The notes under the pieces were generated by a model, which had not been told where the DNA came from, did not search any database, and worked only from the letters and a program-made list of their open reading frames with translations. Made by a program: the position numbers and the translations under genes. 64,000 nucleotides of DNA from Halorientalis sp. IM1011. Lineage in GTDB: Archaea > Halobacteriota > Halobacteria > Halobacteriales > Haloarculaceae. Shown piece after piece: positions 17,720-25,774 of this stretch. The stretch lies in assembly GCF_001989615.1 (NCBI RefSeq), contig NZ_CP019068.1:212814-276813 (forward strand), written 5' to 3'. The stretch's first letter is position 1, and each line of letters begins with the position of its first letter.

Positions 17720-18070
17720 TCAGCGGCTGCGATCCCGTGTTCGTCGCCCACGCAATCGTCGGGGTGTGTTTCCGGGTGGCTTTGGAGCGCGAGAATCCCC
17801 TTGAATCGTCGACTCCCAGTGTTCGATCACGAAATTCCCCTCTCGGGTTTCGTAGATCGGCCCCTCGTACTCTCGGTAGCCGACATGGGTTGTCCCCTCT
17901 CGTCGCGTGAAACTGAACGTGTACGCTGGGGTGCCGTCAGCTTCGACCGGTTCCACGGAGCGGCGTTGATACACATACGTCTTCGCCTCTCGTTCGTTCG
18001 GCCGACAGTGTTCGTCGATAAAGGTGTCTAGGGCAGCGGCCGGCGTGTCACCGACGAATCGCTCCGTCAT
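17720..18070 (-). CDS. Small hypothetical protein
   Basis: 116 residues. A GGAGG site lies eight bases before the ATG at 18070, supporting the start. The core (YVYQRRSVEPVEADGTPAYT and FSFTRREGTTHVGYREYEGP, IYETREGNFVIEHWEST) looks like a small beta-sheet domain. The arginine-rich tail may be unstructured. Family and function are not recognised. It is transcribed away from the Asp-box gene's upstream region and towards the AddAB-like pair. A second short open frame on the same strand (18058-18210) overlaps its start, lacks a good start codon and is not called. Confidence 0.6.
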   Translation of the reverse strand: MTERFVGDTPAAALDTFIDEHCRPNEREAKTYVYQRRSVEPVEADGTPAYTFSFTRREGTTHVGYREYEGPIYETREGNFVIEHWESTIQGDSRAPKPPGNTPRRLRGRRTRDRSR

Positions 18071-18319
18071 CGGGATGGCCTCCTAGCAGTTGTTTGAGTT
18101 CGATATGCTCGTCGGGTTGGGTCAGGGCTGCGGGGATGGTGCCTCGCCATCGCCCACTGCCTGGCGAGCGAAAACCACCCTTGCGATGCGGCCAGTGCAC
18201 GAGAACTACTTTGGCCCAGTACCAACCACGAAATGGAGTCGGCTACGAGTGACATTACAGGGGTGGCTGGTCGCGGCTTCAGGGATGAAGGCTCGCCTGG
18301 TGGAGCCGTTGGTCTCGAA

Positions 18320-19261
18320 TTATCCGAGATTTGCCGTGAGCGATCGAATACTCGCAGGAACGTGCCCAGCATCGGCCCAGGTTCCATCCGCTTCGTGGCG
18401 GATCAGGCGGCCGTCGTTCGTCCCCGCCACCACCTCTCCGTCGACGGCCGTCCACGCGAGGACAACCTCGGCTGGACCACCAGGATACGACCGTTCATCG
18501 AACGTTTCACCAGTATCAGTGGACTCTACCAAGATCGCGTCGGCACCGTTCTCCCCGCTCCATGTCCCCGGCGAGCTCCGCGCTGCTGCCGCATAGAGCC
18601 GGCCATCTAGTTCGAAGGCCTCACGGAAGTACCGGTGATCGAGATCCGTATCGAGGCGCGACCAGGACTGTCCAACATCCTCCGTTCGATAGAGCCCATC
18701 ACCGGTCGACGCGATGTACGAGTCGGGACCGAGCACGAAGACGTGGTGGACGTCATCGTGGACGCCGTCTCGACGCTCGGTCCAGCTCTCACCCCGGTCG
18801 TCACTGACGTGGACGCCGCCGACTTCGACGCCGGCGATGACGCGATCAGGGGCCGCCGGATGCACATCGAGACTCCGAACGTGAGCCTCGTTGCGGTGCC
18901 GGGGCGTATGCCACTCGTCTCGCGACGGGAGGTCCTGAAAGCCCTCGAGTTCGTCCCACGTAGCTCCGTCGTCGGTCGACACGTAGAGATGTGCTGGATG
19001 GGTCCCCGCGTAGAGGCGCTCACCGTCTGGACTCGCAACGACGGAGTACACTTCCTCCTGGGGGACAGCCAGATTTTCCCACGTGCGTCCCTCGTCTCGC
19101 GACCGATACAGGCCTGACTTGGTCGCCGCGAACACGCCGTCGGCGTCGGGAAAGCTGCGGACGCGGAGCGTGTCTCCGCTGTCGAGGACCTGATCGGGGT
19201 CCTCGAGGGGGACAGTTGCAGCGCGGAAGACGCCGTCCCGAGTACCGATGAGCAGTCCCAT
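18320..19261 (-). CDS. Asp-box (BNR-like) beta-propeller protein
   Basis: 313 residues. At least five Asp-box repeats of the form S-x-D-x-G-x-T/S-W occur: YRSRDEGRTW, STDDGATW, VSDDRGESW, YRTEDVGQSW and ESTDTGETF. This predicts a six- or seven-bladed propeller like sialidase-fold and Ycf48-like proteins. No signal peptide or catalytic sialidase residues are seen, so a scaffold or sensor role in the cytoplasm is more likely than glycosidase activity. ATG 19261 is preferred because TTTAACC near 19290 is about 29 bases upstream, the leaderless spacing; a second ATG at 19276 would be too close to it. Confidence 0.8.
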   Translation of the reverse strand: MGLLIGTRDGVFRAATVPLEDPDQVLDSGDTLRVRSFPDADGVFAATKSGLYRSRDEGRTWENLAVPQEEVYSVVASPDGERLYAGTHPAHLYVSTDDGATWDELEGFQDLPSRDEWHTPRHRNEAHVRSLDVHPAAPDRVIAGVEVGGVHVSDDRGESWTERRDGVHDDVHHVFVLGPDSYIASTGDGLYRTEDVGQSWSRLDTDLDHRYFREAFELDGRLYAAAARSSPGTWSGENGADAILVESTDTGETFDERSYPGGPAEVVLAWTAVDGEVVAGTNDGRLIRHEADGTWADAGHVPASIRSLTANLG

Positions 19262-19386
19262 GGACGGTGTATCCATCCGCAGTTGGTTAAAGATACGAGC
19301 GCCCACTCTCGTTCACAGGCGAGGGTGTCAGTGCATTCGTCGCCCGATCTTCCGGCTCTTGTAGGTTGATCTCCACAGGTATGCTG

Positions 19387-19451
19387 TAAGCCAAGTAGCT
19401 AAGCCAGTTAACTAATCTATTCGGCTAAGCTAATCAGCTAAGCCACATAGC
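19387..19451 (+). repeat. Five tandem 13-base repeats, consensus TAAGCyAnnnaGC
   Basis: Five head-to-tail units of exactly 13 bases: TAAGCCAAGTAGC, TAAGCCAGTTAAC, TAATCTATTCGGC, TAAGCTAATCAGC and TAAGCCACATAGC. The register is kept without gaps. They lie 126 bases upstream of the Asp-box gene and about 350 bases before the gene at 19797. Iterated sites of this kind bind cooperative DNA-binding proteins, for example at partition sites or promoters; which applies here is unknown. Confidence 0.6.
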
Positions 19452-19796
19452 TCGATCGGCAGATCGCAAAACGTCGCCGCACTGGAACGAGTTCAGGATC
19501 CGTTCTCGCCGTCGATCCTGAACAAGATATCGAGCACCGGGTCGTCGACGACGAGAGTCCTTCCAAGATCGGGGCGCACTCACCCACGAAGAATCGGGAC
19601 ATCAGCCAATCGTACTACGAGACAGAGCTCGTCAAGACTGTTGAAAGTTTGCTGTCACCGCTGAGGGTGTCATAGAACAGTTCTCAAGGTGGTTGTTTCA
19701 TGGAAGGGGAGGTGAACCGTCTGTTCAGTGTGTCTGCGTATTCATCAGAGTTGCCGATCAGAATCCACTACTGTCTATAGAAAATACGATCAAACT
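19452..19796. other. Intergenic region with a possible gene remnant and dispersed repeat copy
   Basis: The plus strand is open without a start codon from 19451 to 19675 and encodes a plausible acidic tail (VDPEQDIEHRVVDDESPSKI and YYETELVKTVESLLSPL). It may be the end of a lost gene. TGTCATAGAACAGTTCTCA at 19668-19686 copies the 1686 repeat with one mismatch and covers the remnant's stop codon. Confidence 0.35.
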
Positions 19797-20291
19797 ATGC
19801 CCTCCCGCCGTACTGTCATCGGGTCACTTGGAGTTGCCGCTCTGGGTGGACTCGGTGCCTGGTTGTGGTTCACTCCTGCAACTGGATATGTCCAAGAGAA
19901 ATCGATCGAGGCAAGCTACCGAGAGGGGAACCAATTGCACAGTGAATCGGTTATAACTGTCACTCTCAGCAATCCTCCCGGCTCCGACTCACCTCAAATC
20001 GACTGGCTACACGATGATTGGCAGGACCGATTTGAATCCCCTTCTACACCCGTGGTTTCTGAATCGTTACATACCGACCTGCAACAAGCCTACGAAGAGG
20101 TACGCTACGTAGTCGGAGTTTGTAGCCCATCGTGGGGTGAGGACGTGGAGGCGATAGGCTGTTACAATGGGAATGCCGGACGAGTGGATTTCAACCGCGC
20201 TCAAGTCCACGATCGCGTGACCGCCTCCAAAACAAACCCTGGCCTCTCAATACACAGCATTAAGGGAACGTGGTCGTTCGATGAGTCGTGA
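19797..20291 (+). CDS. Tat-signal hypothetical protein
   Basis: 164 residues. The N-terminus SRRTVIGSLGVAALGGLGAW is a Tat signal without a lipobox cysteine, so the protein is secreted or anchored by its uncleaved helix. The mature part (ESVITVTLSNPPGSDSPQID, RYVVGVCSPSWGEDVEAIGC) has three cysteines, two of which may form a disulphide. The ATG at 19797 is the first codon before the arginine pair. No family is recognised. The gene is convergent with the HalOD1 gene ending at 20367. Confidence 0.65.
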   Translation: MPSRRTVIGSLGVAALGGLGAWLWFTPATGYVQEKSIEASYREGNQLHSESVITVTLSNPPGSDSPQIDWLHDDWQDRFESPSTPVVSESLHTDLQQAYEEVRYVVGVCSPSWGEDVEAIGCYNGNAGRVDFNRAQVHDRVTASKTNPGLSIHSIKGTWSFDES

Positions 20292-20366
20292 TCGGTTGAC
20301 TCTCTCTGCTGAGCGAAACAGGGGGGGCGAAGAATATGGCCGACATCTGCATTCGCTACTCTGTCG

Positions 20367-20666
20367 TTAACTACTACTGTCGTAAAGGTAGCCCTGCCCG
20401 GTGGACTCAATGGCGATTCGATACCCATGGAATTCGAACCGAACAGTCCGGCTCGCGGATCGCTGCTCCTGATACTCAGTAGTAAAGAGGGAGTTGAGTG
20501 CTTCAGTGTCGATCGCGGAGTGGAGTGAAGGGACTTCTCTGGGGTCCAAATCGCATTCCTCTGCAATTGCCGATATAGCTGCGATGGCTGGGCCTACAGC
20601 GGAGTTCCACTCGAACGTACGCAGGGGCTCGTCGTTGACTGGTTGAGTCTCCATAGCCACGACCAA
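20367..20666 (-). CDS. HalOD1 output-domain protein
   Basis: 99 residues, matching the small stand-alone HalOD1 proteins of haloarchaea: a helical AVGPAIAAISAIAEECDLDP then LHSAIDTEALNSLF and the strand pair VRFEFHGYRIAIESTGQGYL. The domain is found as an output module in haloarchaeal signal transduction; its biochemical action is unknown. Two starts are possible, 20666 (MVVAMETQ) and 20654 (METQ). It lies downstream of an HTH_10 regulator on the same strand, an arrangement repeated at 34387-35432. Confidence 0.75.
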   Translation of the reverse strand: MVVAMETQPVNDEPLRTFEWNSAVGPAIAAISAIAEECDLDPREVPSLHSAIDTEALNSLFTTEYQEQRSASRTVRFEFHGYRIAIESTGQGYLYDSSS

Positions 20667-20738
20667 CTACCGGTCTGTCCCCTGTAAGAATCCCCCTACC
20701 ATCGGGAATGGTATGTCCCCTTCAGACCCACCGATAGG

Positions 20739-21389
20739 TTACGTCCCAGTGTCAGGGAGCAGCGCATCCTCAATTAAATTGCGGGTCCCTCTGCGGAGAC
20801 GCTCCGAGAAGGCGCGACGGGAGATTCCGAACTGTTCACTCAGCTCATCCTGAGTTGTCGTCCGTGGTTTGTCAAAATAACCCTCTTCGTACGCGATCAG
20901 CAAGGCGTCGCGTTGATTCTGCGTTAATTCCCTGTGTTCCCCATCAATGAGATCCTCGAGCGAATACAGGCGGCTCAGACTGATTGGGATCCCCTCGGCT
21001 TCGAACACTTCCTGAAACCGAGTGAGACTGTCCTGCTCTTCCGCCCGGACCTCGAACTCCCAGTGATTCGTCGTCCCGAGGGCCTCGACGATCGTGATAT
21101 CCAGTTCTTTTAGCCCCTCGACCACGGCAGCGTTTGGCGTCCATTTTGCCCGGAACAAGGCCACGTTCCCTGAGGTCTCTATTTCACGCGTGTCTTTGAC
21201 CTCAGGCTCACGTTCGGCGTATTCCATAAATTCGTCCGGGTCACACCCTCGAACCCAAAAGAACGGGAGTGCCGACTCGTCGGTCGGAACGATTTCGTCG
21301 ATTTGAATTTCGATGTCCGGCATTTCGATGAGCGTCTTGCCGAACGGAAACGAACTTGGCGGGATGGTGAACTCGGCCACATAGACCAT
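20739..21389 (-). CDS. Bacterio-opsin-activator type HTH_10 regulator
   Basis: 216 residues. The C-terminal HTH_10 domain begins at about residue 150: ELTQNQRDALLIAYEEGYFD then TTQDELSEQFGISRRAFSER and RLRRGTRNLI. The N-terminal 140 residues form the alpha-beta sensory region common to this class (FTIPPSSFPFGKTLIEMPDI). Such proteins activate or repress genes in response to unknown signals; Bat in Halobacterium is the named relative. It is followed 72 bases later by the HalOD1 gene and shares orientation with it, suggesting one operon. Confidence 0.85.
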   Translation of the reverse strand: MVYVAEFTIPPSSFPFGKTLIEMPDIEIQIDEIVPTDESALPFFWVRGCDPDEFMEYAEREPEVKDTREIETSGNVALFRAKWTPNAAVVEGLKELDITIVEALGTTNHWEFEVRAEEQDSLTRFQEVFEAEGIPISLSRLYSLEDLIDGEHRELTQNQRDALLIAYEEGYFDKPRTTTQDELSEQFGISRRAFSERLRRGTRNLIEDALLPDTGT

Positions 21390-21457
21390 AGCGGAAATTC
21401 CATTTCCTGCTATTAAGCACTACCCGCCACCCATACAATCGAACTGCCGTGGCCGAA

Positions 21458-21477
21458 TACATTCTGGACGAGGGGTG
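21458..21477 (-). other. Origin-recognition repeat downstream of orc1
   Basis: TACATTCTGGACGAGGGGTG is the reverse complement of the 20-base repeat found at the origin upstream of orc1, with one mismatch (CACCCCTCGTCCAGAATGTA). It lies 56 bases beyond the orc1 stop codon, on the side opposite the main cluster. Confidence 0.7.
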
Positions 21478-21532
21478 TGGATTCACCAGGATGCGGAGCC
21501 GTCAAGCCACCTCTCAGGACAGATGCCTCCTC

Positions 21533-22810
21533 TCAGGCCAGATCTTCGAGCCGGCTATCTCGAAGCACGGATTTGAGGACGATCCCGGTATCCTGTACGA
21601 GGCGGTGTTCGAGATAACTACCCTGTCCGCGGCCGCCACCGGTCCGCGTCGACTCGACGACGCCGAGGAAGGCCTGCTCGTTCAGGAGTTCGTACACTCG
21701 GTGTTCGCTGAGAACGTTCGCATCGACCTTGTCGACGGTCTGTTTGTACCGCTCGTAGATGCGACTGGTCGAGAACCCATCGGTAGAGGGGTTTTCCTCG
21801 GTCAACAGCGCCAGTGAGTAGAGGATGAACTTGACCTGCGTCGTCGAACCCCGGAGGAGTTCCTCGAACCGGTCGATTTCGGCCCACTCCTGGGCATCGC
21901 GAACGTGCTCTTCGGTGACGGTGTCGGCGTTGTCCCGTTCGGCGAGTTCGCCGGCGTGGCGGAGAATCTCGATCGCCTTGCGTGCGTCGCCGTGTTCCTG
22001 GGCAGCGACGGCCGCAGTCAGCGGGATGACGTCGTCGGAGAGGACGTCGTCGTAGAAGGCGTCGCGACGATGCTCCATGATATCCCGGAGCTGATTGGCA
22101 TCGTAGGGCTGGAAGACGAACTCCTCCTCGCGGAGACTCGATTTGACCCGCTCGTTCAACCGATCCCGGTATTCGATCTTGTTGCTGACGGCGATCACAC
22201 CGAGATGGCAGTCGGCCTTCCCGGATTCGCGGGCGCGTGAGAGTTGCATCAGGATATCGTCGTCGTCGAGCCGATCGACTTCGTCCAGGATGATGATGAC
22301 CGACTCGAACGCTGTATCGAGAATTTCCCAGAGATAGTCGTAGTACTCCCCGCTGCCGATCCCCGAGCGCGGGATTTCGAACTCGGTGTGGGGCGTGTCG
22401 TTGAGCGACCGGGTAACTGCACGGGCGACCCGGGTCTCGGTGTTGTGCTGGGCGCAGTCGATATAGACGGTCCCCACCTGAACGTCGTTCGATTCCGCAG
22501 CTCGTTTCGCACGCTCGGTGACGTGCCGTGCAACGAGCGACTTCCCGGTCCCGGTTTTCCCGTAGACCATCACGTTGTTCGGCGGATCTCCCCGAACGAT
22601 GGGTCGGAGTTCCGCGGCGACGGCCTCGATCTCCTCGTCGCGACCGACGATGCGGGCACTCTCGGGAACGTGGCCCACCTTGAGGAGTTCTTTACGGGCA
22701 AAAATGTCCGTCCGATCGGGATCGTCTTCGTCGAGATTGAAGAGCGGATCGTCGGCGGGATCCTCGAACCGATCGTCGATCTTCGTTTCCTGAGACGATT
22801 CCTCGGTCAT
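21533..22810 (-). CDS. orc1: Orc1/Cdc6-family replication initiator
   Basis: 425 residues, full length. AAA+ motifs: Walker A MVYGKTGTGKSLVARHV (about 80-96), Walker B VIIILDEVDRLDDDDIL (about 170) and sensor 1 VIAVSNKIEYRDRLN; arginine-finger and lid regions follow (EHGDARKAIEILRHAGELAE). A C-terminal winged helix (about 320-425) contains STSRIYERYKQTVDKVDANV and LSEHRVYELLNEQAFLGVVE. It binds origin repeats and loads the MCM helicase. The gene is flanked by the matching repeats described here, seven direct and one inverted upstream and one downstream, so it very likely serves its own origin. Its repeats differ from the common haloarchaeal ORB, pointing to a distinct Orc lineage. Confidence 0.95.
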   Translation of the reverse strand: MTEESSQETKIDDRFEDPADDPLFNLDEDDPDRTDIFARKELLKVGHVPESARIVGRDEEIEAVAAELRPIVRGDPPNNVMVYGKTGTGKSLVARHVTERAKRAAESNDVQVGTVYIDCAQHNTETRVARAVTRSLNDTPHTEFEIPRSGIGSGEYYDYLWEILDTAFESVIIILDEVDRLDDDDILMQLSRARESGKADCHLGVIAVSNKIEYRDRLNERVKSSLREEEFVFQPYDANQLRDIMEHRRDAFYDDVLSDDVIPLTAAVAAQEHGDARKAIEILRHAGELAERDNADTVTEEHVRDAQEWAEIDRFEELLRGSTTQVKFILYSLALLTEENPSTDGFSTSRIYERYKQTVDKVDANVLSEHRVYELLNEQAFLGVVESTRTGGGRGQGSYLEHRLVQDTGIVLKSVLRDSRLEDLA

Positions 22811-22850
22811 AGATATCTTACATCGTGGTGGCCGGGACCTTAATAGTTCG

Positions 22851-23847
22851 CCCCCGAACCAGAGTGTAAATCAGACGTTTCCCCGGACGGGCAGTTTTCT
22901 CGACTCCGAATCAGTTGCAGAATATGTTGGGGCAGTCCCGAGTGAAACGACGGGAGGAGTAGGTGTGCTGGATACGAACACGGACAGTGGCACACCCCTC
23001 GTCCAGAGTGTATCGCCGACTCCCGTCCCGAGACTACCCACCCCTGGTCAAGAGTGTAGTTGGAGACCTGTCCGGAGACAAACCCACCACCCCTCGTCCA
23101 GAGTGTAAAATCCACTCGGGACTAGTATTCGAGGAGAGTCAGTGAACACACCATCTGACACACGGTATGCACCCCTCATCAAGAGTGTATCACCGGTGCA
23201 GTTAATCGATTAGAAGGATCACGCTGGTCACAGGTGCAGGATAGAGTACAGAGTACAGACACCCCACGTCAAGAGTGTATTCTCGAAGCAGATCGATGGC
23301 AACGACGGTCAGCTGGGAAGTGCTCGGTACATCGAGCGACCCTGTAGGTGATTGCAAATACCTCCACTACTGAGAGGACAGGTTATCTGGCACTGAGTTG
23401 TGAATTGTTTAGTCGAGCCCACACACCCCTCGTCCAGAGTGTATTCCCAAACGGGAGGGGTTGGGTCCGTTGAGAAGGAACGCCATGAAGATAGTCGTAC
23501 CGTCCGATATCCCGAAGATCACGAGCTCTCCTGCTGGAACAAGTATTGACCAGCGTAGACACGGCCTTCTAGCCAACTCTTGCAATATTTTTTAGTATTG
23601 TCTAGAAGCTTTATTACCTAGTGTTCCCAATATTTCCCCAAGTGCATTCAGCACTCCAAAAAGACAAAGGCGGGATTCGTCTGACTGCAACTGAATCACT
23701 CCTTTCGTCAACGCTGGTTTGATCGGTCGAATTCCGGTTACTGTGTCCTCTACCGTTGAAATCTGCCCTGCTTCTCGTTATAGACCGTTCGTTCGTCAGC
23801 TCTCACCCCCACCCACCTGTTTCCCGTTACACTCTGGACGAGGGGTG
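22851..23847. other. Replication origin linked to orc1: eight 20-base repeats and an AT-rich unwinding region
   Basis: Consensus CACCCCTCGTCCAGAGTGTA. Direct copies lie at 22851-22868 (partial), 22993-23012, 23039-23058, 23088-23107, 23170-23189, 23260-23279 and 23424-23443, and an inverted copy at 23828-23847. An AT-rich stretch of about 65 bases (23575-23640, with AATATTTTTTAG) lies between the last direct copy and the inverted copy and is a good unwinding element. Copies 2-4 are clustered within 115 bases. No protein gene is visible in 22811-24008. Inverted repeats flanking an AT-rich element next to orc1 are the hallmark of archaeal oriC regions. Confidence 0.88.
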
Positions 23848-23923
23848 TGTGTCTCCTCTCTCGTTGCACTCCCAGTTGAAACACCGACACTCGCGAGACA
23901 GACGCTTCTAGATTCTCGCGATC

Positions 23924-23964
23924 TTAACCAACATCGAAGGCGGCAAGTTCCATCTGTTGGTTAA
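23924..23964. promoter_or_regulatory. Paired operator TTAACCAACA-N21-TGTTGGTTAA before the TRAM gene
   Basis: Perfect ten-base half-sites at 23924-23933 and 23955-23964 are inverted and separated by 21 bases. The same half-sites with the same 21-base gap occur at 25288-25328. The site ends 80 bases before the TRAM-gene ATG at 24045. Confidence 0.65.
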
Positions 23965-24044
23965 GTAGTTTGGTCACCGGATGCTACTGCTCTAGCCAGT
24001 ACAGTGAAATGGCCTGCCCGTTAGGTTCCCAAGAAGACCCGAAG

Positions 24045-24458
24045 ATGAACGTTCCTGAAGAAATCCAGTGTCTCTTTTCGGCATCGATTACGACGAAGGA
24101 CGGGACTCCGGTAATCGAAGTCCCTGACCGTGAGATCGAACTCGGCGAGCTGCAGTCGAACACAGTGTATCGAGTGGCACTTCTCCCGTCACCGGATTCA
24201 GACGCCCCATCCCAGCAATCTCCGGAGCCTGACCAACCATCTGGCAATGAGACGCCCCCTGTCGAAGAGGGGGAGACTCGCCGCGTCGAGATCGAGGATA
24301 TTGGTGATCAGGGCGATGGCGTCACGAGAGTCGACCGTGGCTACGTCGTCATCGTGCCGGACACGAAGCAAGGCGAACGTGTGGAGATCGAGATCGCAGA
24401 TGTGCGACAGAACGTCGCATTTGCGACGGTTACGGAACGACTCAGCTACTACGACTGA
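24045..24458 (+). CDS. TRAM-domain protein
   Basis: 137 residues. The C-terminal TRAM domain (about 78-137) reads TRRVEIEDIGDQGDGVTRVD, GYVVIVPDTKQGERVEIEIA then VRQNVAFATVTERL, a beta-barrel that binds RNA. The N-terminal portion (EEIQCLFSASITTKDGTPVI) matches haloarchaeal TRAM proteins that begin with a short CLFSA module, so ATG 24045 is preferred over 24009. An acidic linker joins the two. Archaeal TRAM proteins act as RNA chaperones, including cold-shock roles. A paired operator lies upstream and is shared with the gene at 24950-25273. Confidence 0.82.
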   Translation: MNVPEEIQCLFSASITTKDGTPVIEVPDREIELGELQSNTVYRVALLPSPDSDAPSQQSPEPDQPSGNETPPVEEGETRRVEIEDIGDQGDGVTRVDRGYVVIVPDTKQGERVEIEIADVRQNVAFATVTERLSYYD

Positions 24459-24671
24459 GCACCTCCACCGGCTAACGCTGTGAGCGTTTTCCTCGTGCCA
24501 CTCAAATTCGACCGAACCAACGGACCGTATTTCTCCACGTCGCTACCGGCCATCCAACTACACGATTCCCAACGCATACGATGGACAGCGAGGGATGACT
24601 GTGAGATTCCTATCTGTCTGTTCCATCTGTACAGCAAAATCATATACATCTGTAATCATCTTACGAATATA

Positions 24672-24693
24672 ATAGTCTATATAGGCAGACTAT
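24672..24693. promoter_or_regulatory. AT-rich promoter region with inverted repeat
   Basis: ATAGTCT-N8-AGACTAT forms a perfect seven-base inverted repeat around a TATATA core. It lies 48 bases before the ATG at 24741 and may combine promoter and operator. Confidence 0.4.
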
Positions 24694-24740
24694 AGTCCTA
24701 ATCCGGTACATTCATCCATGCCTGGTCGAATATTCTAAAC

Positions 24741-24914
24741 ATGCAGGACTCGACGAACGAAGTCGGTCAGCGCGATCGCGAACCGGGGACTGTGGTCGCA
24801 GCGATCGATCAGTTCGACGAGGAATCACACGTCGTCATCGCAGACACGACCCAGGACGACCGCTGGCTCGCGATGCCGACGTCCAATACGGCAGTCCTCG
24901 ATGAATGGCGGTGA
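24741..24914 (+). CDS. Very small conserved-type protein (DUF7556-like)
   Basis: 57 residues, read directly from 24741 to the TGA at 24912. The sequence (REPGTVVAAIDQFDEESHVV then IADTTQDDRWLAMPTSNTAV) is acidic and resembles the small haloarchaeal DUF7556 proteins, which share an IADxxxDDAWLAMP-like core. Codon use follows the neighbouring real genes. An AT-rich promoter with an inverted repeat lies upstream. The function is unknown. It is convergent with the gene ending at 24950. Confidence 0.7.
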   Translation: MQDSTNEVGQRDREPGTVVAAIDQFDEESHVVIADTTQDDRWLAMPTSNTAVLDEWR

Positions 24915-24949
24915 CCTGCGGCGCTCGAGGCGATTTTTGATCATCCTGT

Positions 24950-25273
24950 TCACTCGTCTGGATCGACTGGGCCTTTATATTTGGACCTGACCCGATCTCC
25001 GTCTCGCCATTGCCAGTAGTAGTAGCGGTTGTCGTTGATCTCCTTGATCGTGATCGTTGCCTTTGCAGGGACGTCGTTCGGGAGATCGTCAGGCCGCTCT
25101 GCGGCCACATTTTCGTCCGATTCCCCCTCGAGACGATCCTCGCGAGTTTTGTACTCCGCCAACTCTTCGGCATAGCGAGCAACGTCCCGCAGGTGTTCTG
25201 GGGGGAGTTCGTTGAGCGTGTTGACAATCTCCGACGAGAGGCTTGCCGGTGGGGTCGGAGGTTCGTAAGACAT
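24950..25273 (-). CDS. Small hypothetical protein (DUF6788-like)
   Basis: 107 residues from ATG 25273. The N-terminus is helical (LSSEIVNTLNELPPEHLRDV then ARYAEELAEYKTRED). The C-terminus carries YYYWQWRDGDRVRSKYKGPV, the signature of a small haloarchaeal family in which a beta hairpin with WRxGdkvrSkYiGP is conserved. The frame upstream to 25309 is less likely because MSYEPPTP is the common start. The promoter contains the TTAACCAACA-N21-TGTTGGTTAA operator. Its function is unknown; a nucleic-acid-binding role has been suggested by the basic hairpin only. Confidence 0.75.
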   Translation of the reverse strand: MSYEPPTPPASLSSEIVNTLNELPPEHLRDVARYAEELAEYKTREDRLEGESDENVAAERPDDLPNDVPAKATITIKEINDNRYYYWQWRDGDRVRSKYKGPVDPDE

Positions 25274-25287
25274 TGGGTACTCTATTG

Positions 25288-25328
25288 TTAACCAACACGG
25301 AACAACCACCCATAGATTTGTTGGTTAA
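25288..25328. promoter_or_regulatory. Second paired operator TTAACCAACA-N21-TGTTGGTTAA
   Basis: Half-sites at 25288-25297 and 25319-25328 repeat the 23924-23964 arrangement exactly, including the 21-base gap, while the gap sequence differs. The proximal half-site is 15 bases upstream of the ATG at 25273, a position that would block transcription of that gene. Confidence 0.7.
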
Positions 25329-25606
25329 GGCGGTGGGACAGTTCCGTCTCTGTCGACTGTCTCACCGTCTGACCATCCCGTATCAATACTCCATCACATA
25401 GTATTACAGTGTATCTATGAAATATGGTATATTCTGAGTAATCTTCGGTAACAGACTACTTGATCTGGTAGAGATAACGATTGCGTCTTCGGTGATCGAA
25501 TACAGGAAGTTGCTCGATTTCGCTGGCCGAGCAAGTCGATCGACTCCGGGGTAACGGGGCGCTACGCGGAACATCGCTTTTATCCACCAGTTTCGTTGCG
25601 TGATCG

Positions 25607-25774
25607 ATGCAGACAATGCGGCGGCTACCTCCAATTGTTCTCATTCTGGTTGGTCTGGAACGGCTCTTGTACGTCCTCACTCACCCCAGTAGCTTGTTGG
25701 CGCGGTTTTTGACATCTCGATTGCCTTTTTCAGCAACTGCCGACGACAGATTGGGGGTGTTCGATATCGGATAA
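25607..25774 (+). CDS. Very small hydrophobic protein
   Basis: 55 residues read from ATG 25607 to TAA 25772. Residues about 5-22 (RLPPIVLILVGLERLLYVLT) form one likely membrane helix, followed by HPSSLLARFLTSRLPFSATA. A TATA-like GCTTTTATCC lies 23-31 bases before the ATG, the leaderless spacing. Its size and single helix resemble many unannotated haloarchaeal small membrane proteins. An opposite-strand frame covers the same bases but lacks a promoter. Confidence 0.45.
   Translation: MQTMRRLPPIVLILVGLERLLYVLTHPSSLLARFLTSRLPFSATADDRLGVFDIG

Noticed and set aside
18058..18210. Short reverse-strand frame with coding-like end (ALTQPDEHIELKQLLGGHP)
   Set aside because: Coding-like composition at its end, but no ATG or suitable GTG start and it overlaps the start of the gene at 18070; may be a remnant.
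22851..23443. CRISPR array
   Set aside because: The 20-base repeats have irregular spacing (26 to 145 bases or more between copies) and occur in both orientations, so they are origin repeats.
25404..25634. Reverse-strand frame of 76 codons
   Set aside because: Overlaps the small plus-strand gene at 25607, lacks a promoter and has neutral, cysteine-free but non-acidic composition.
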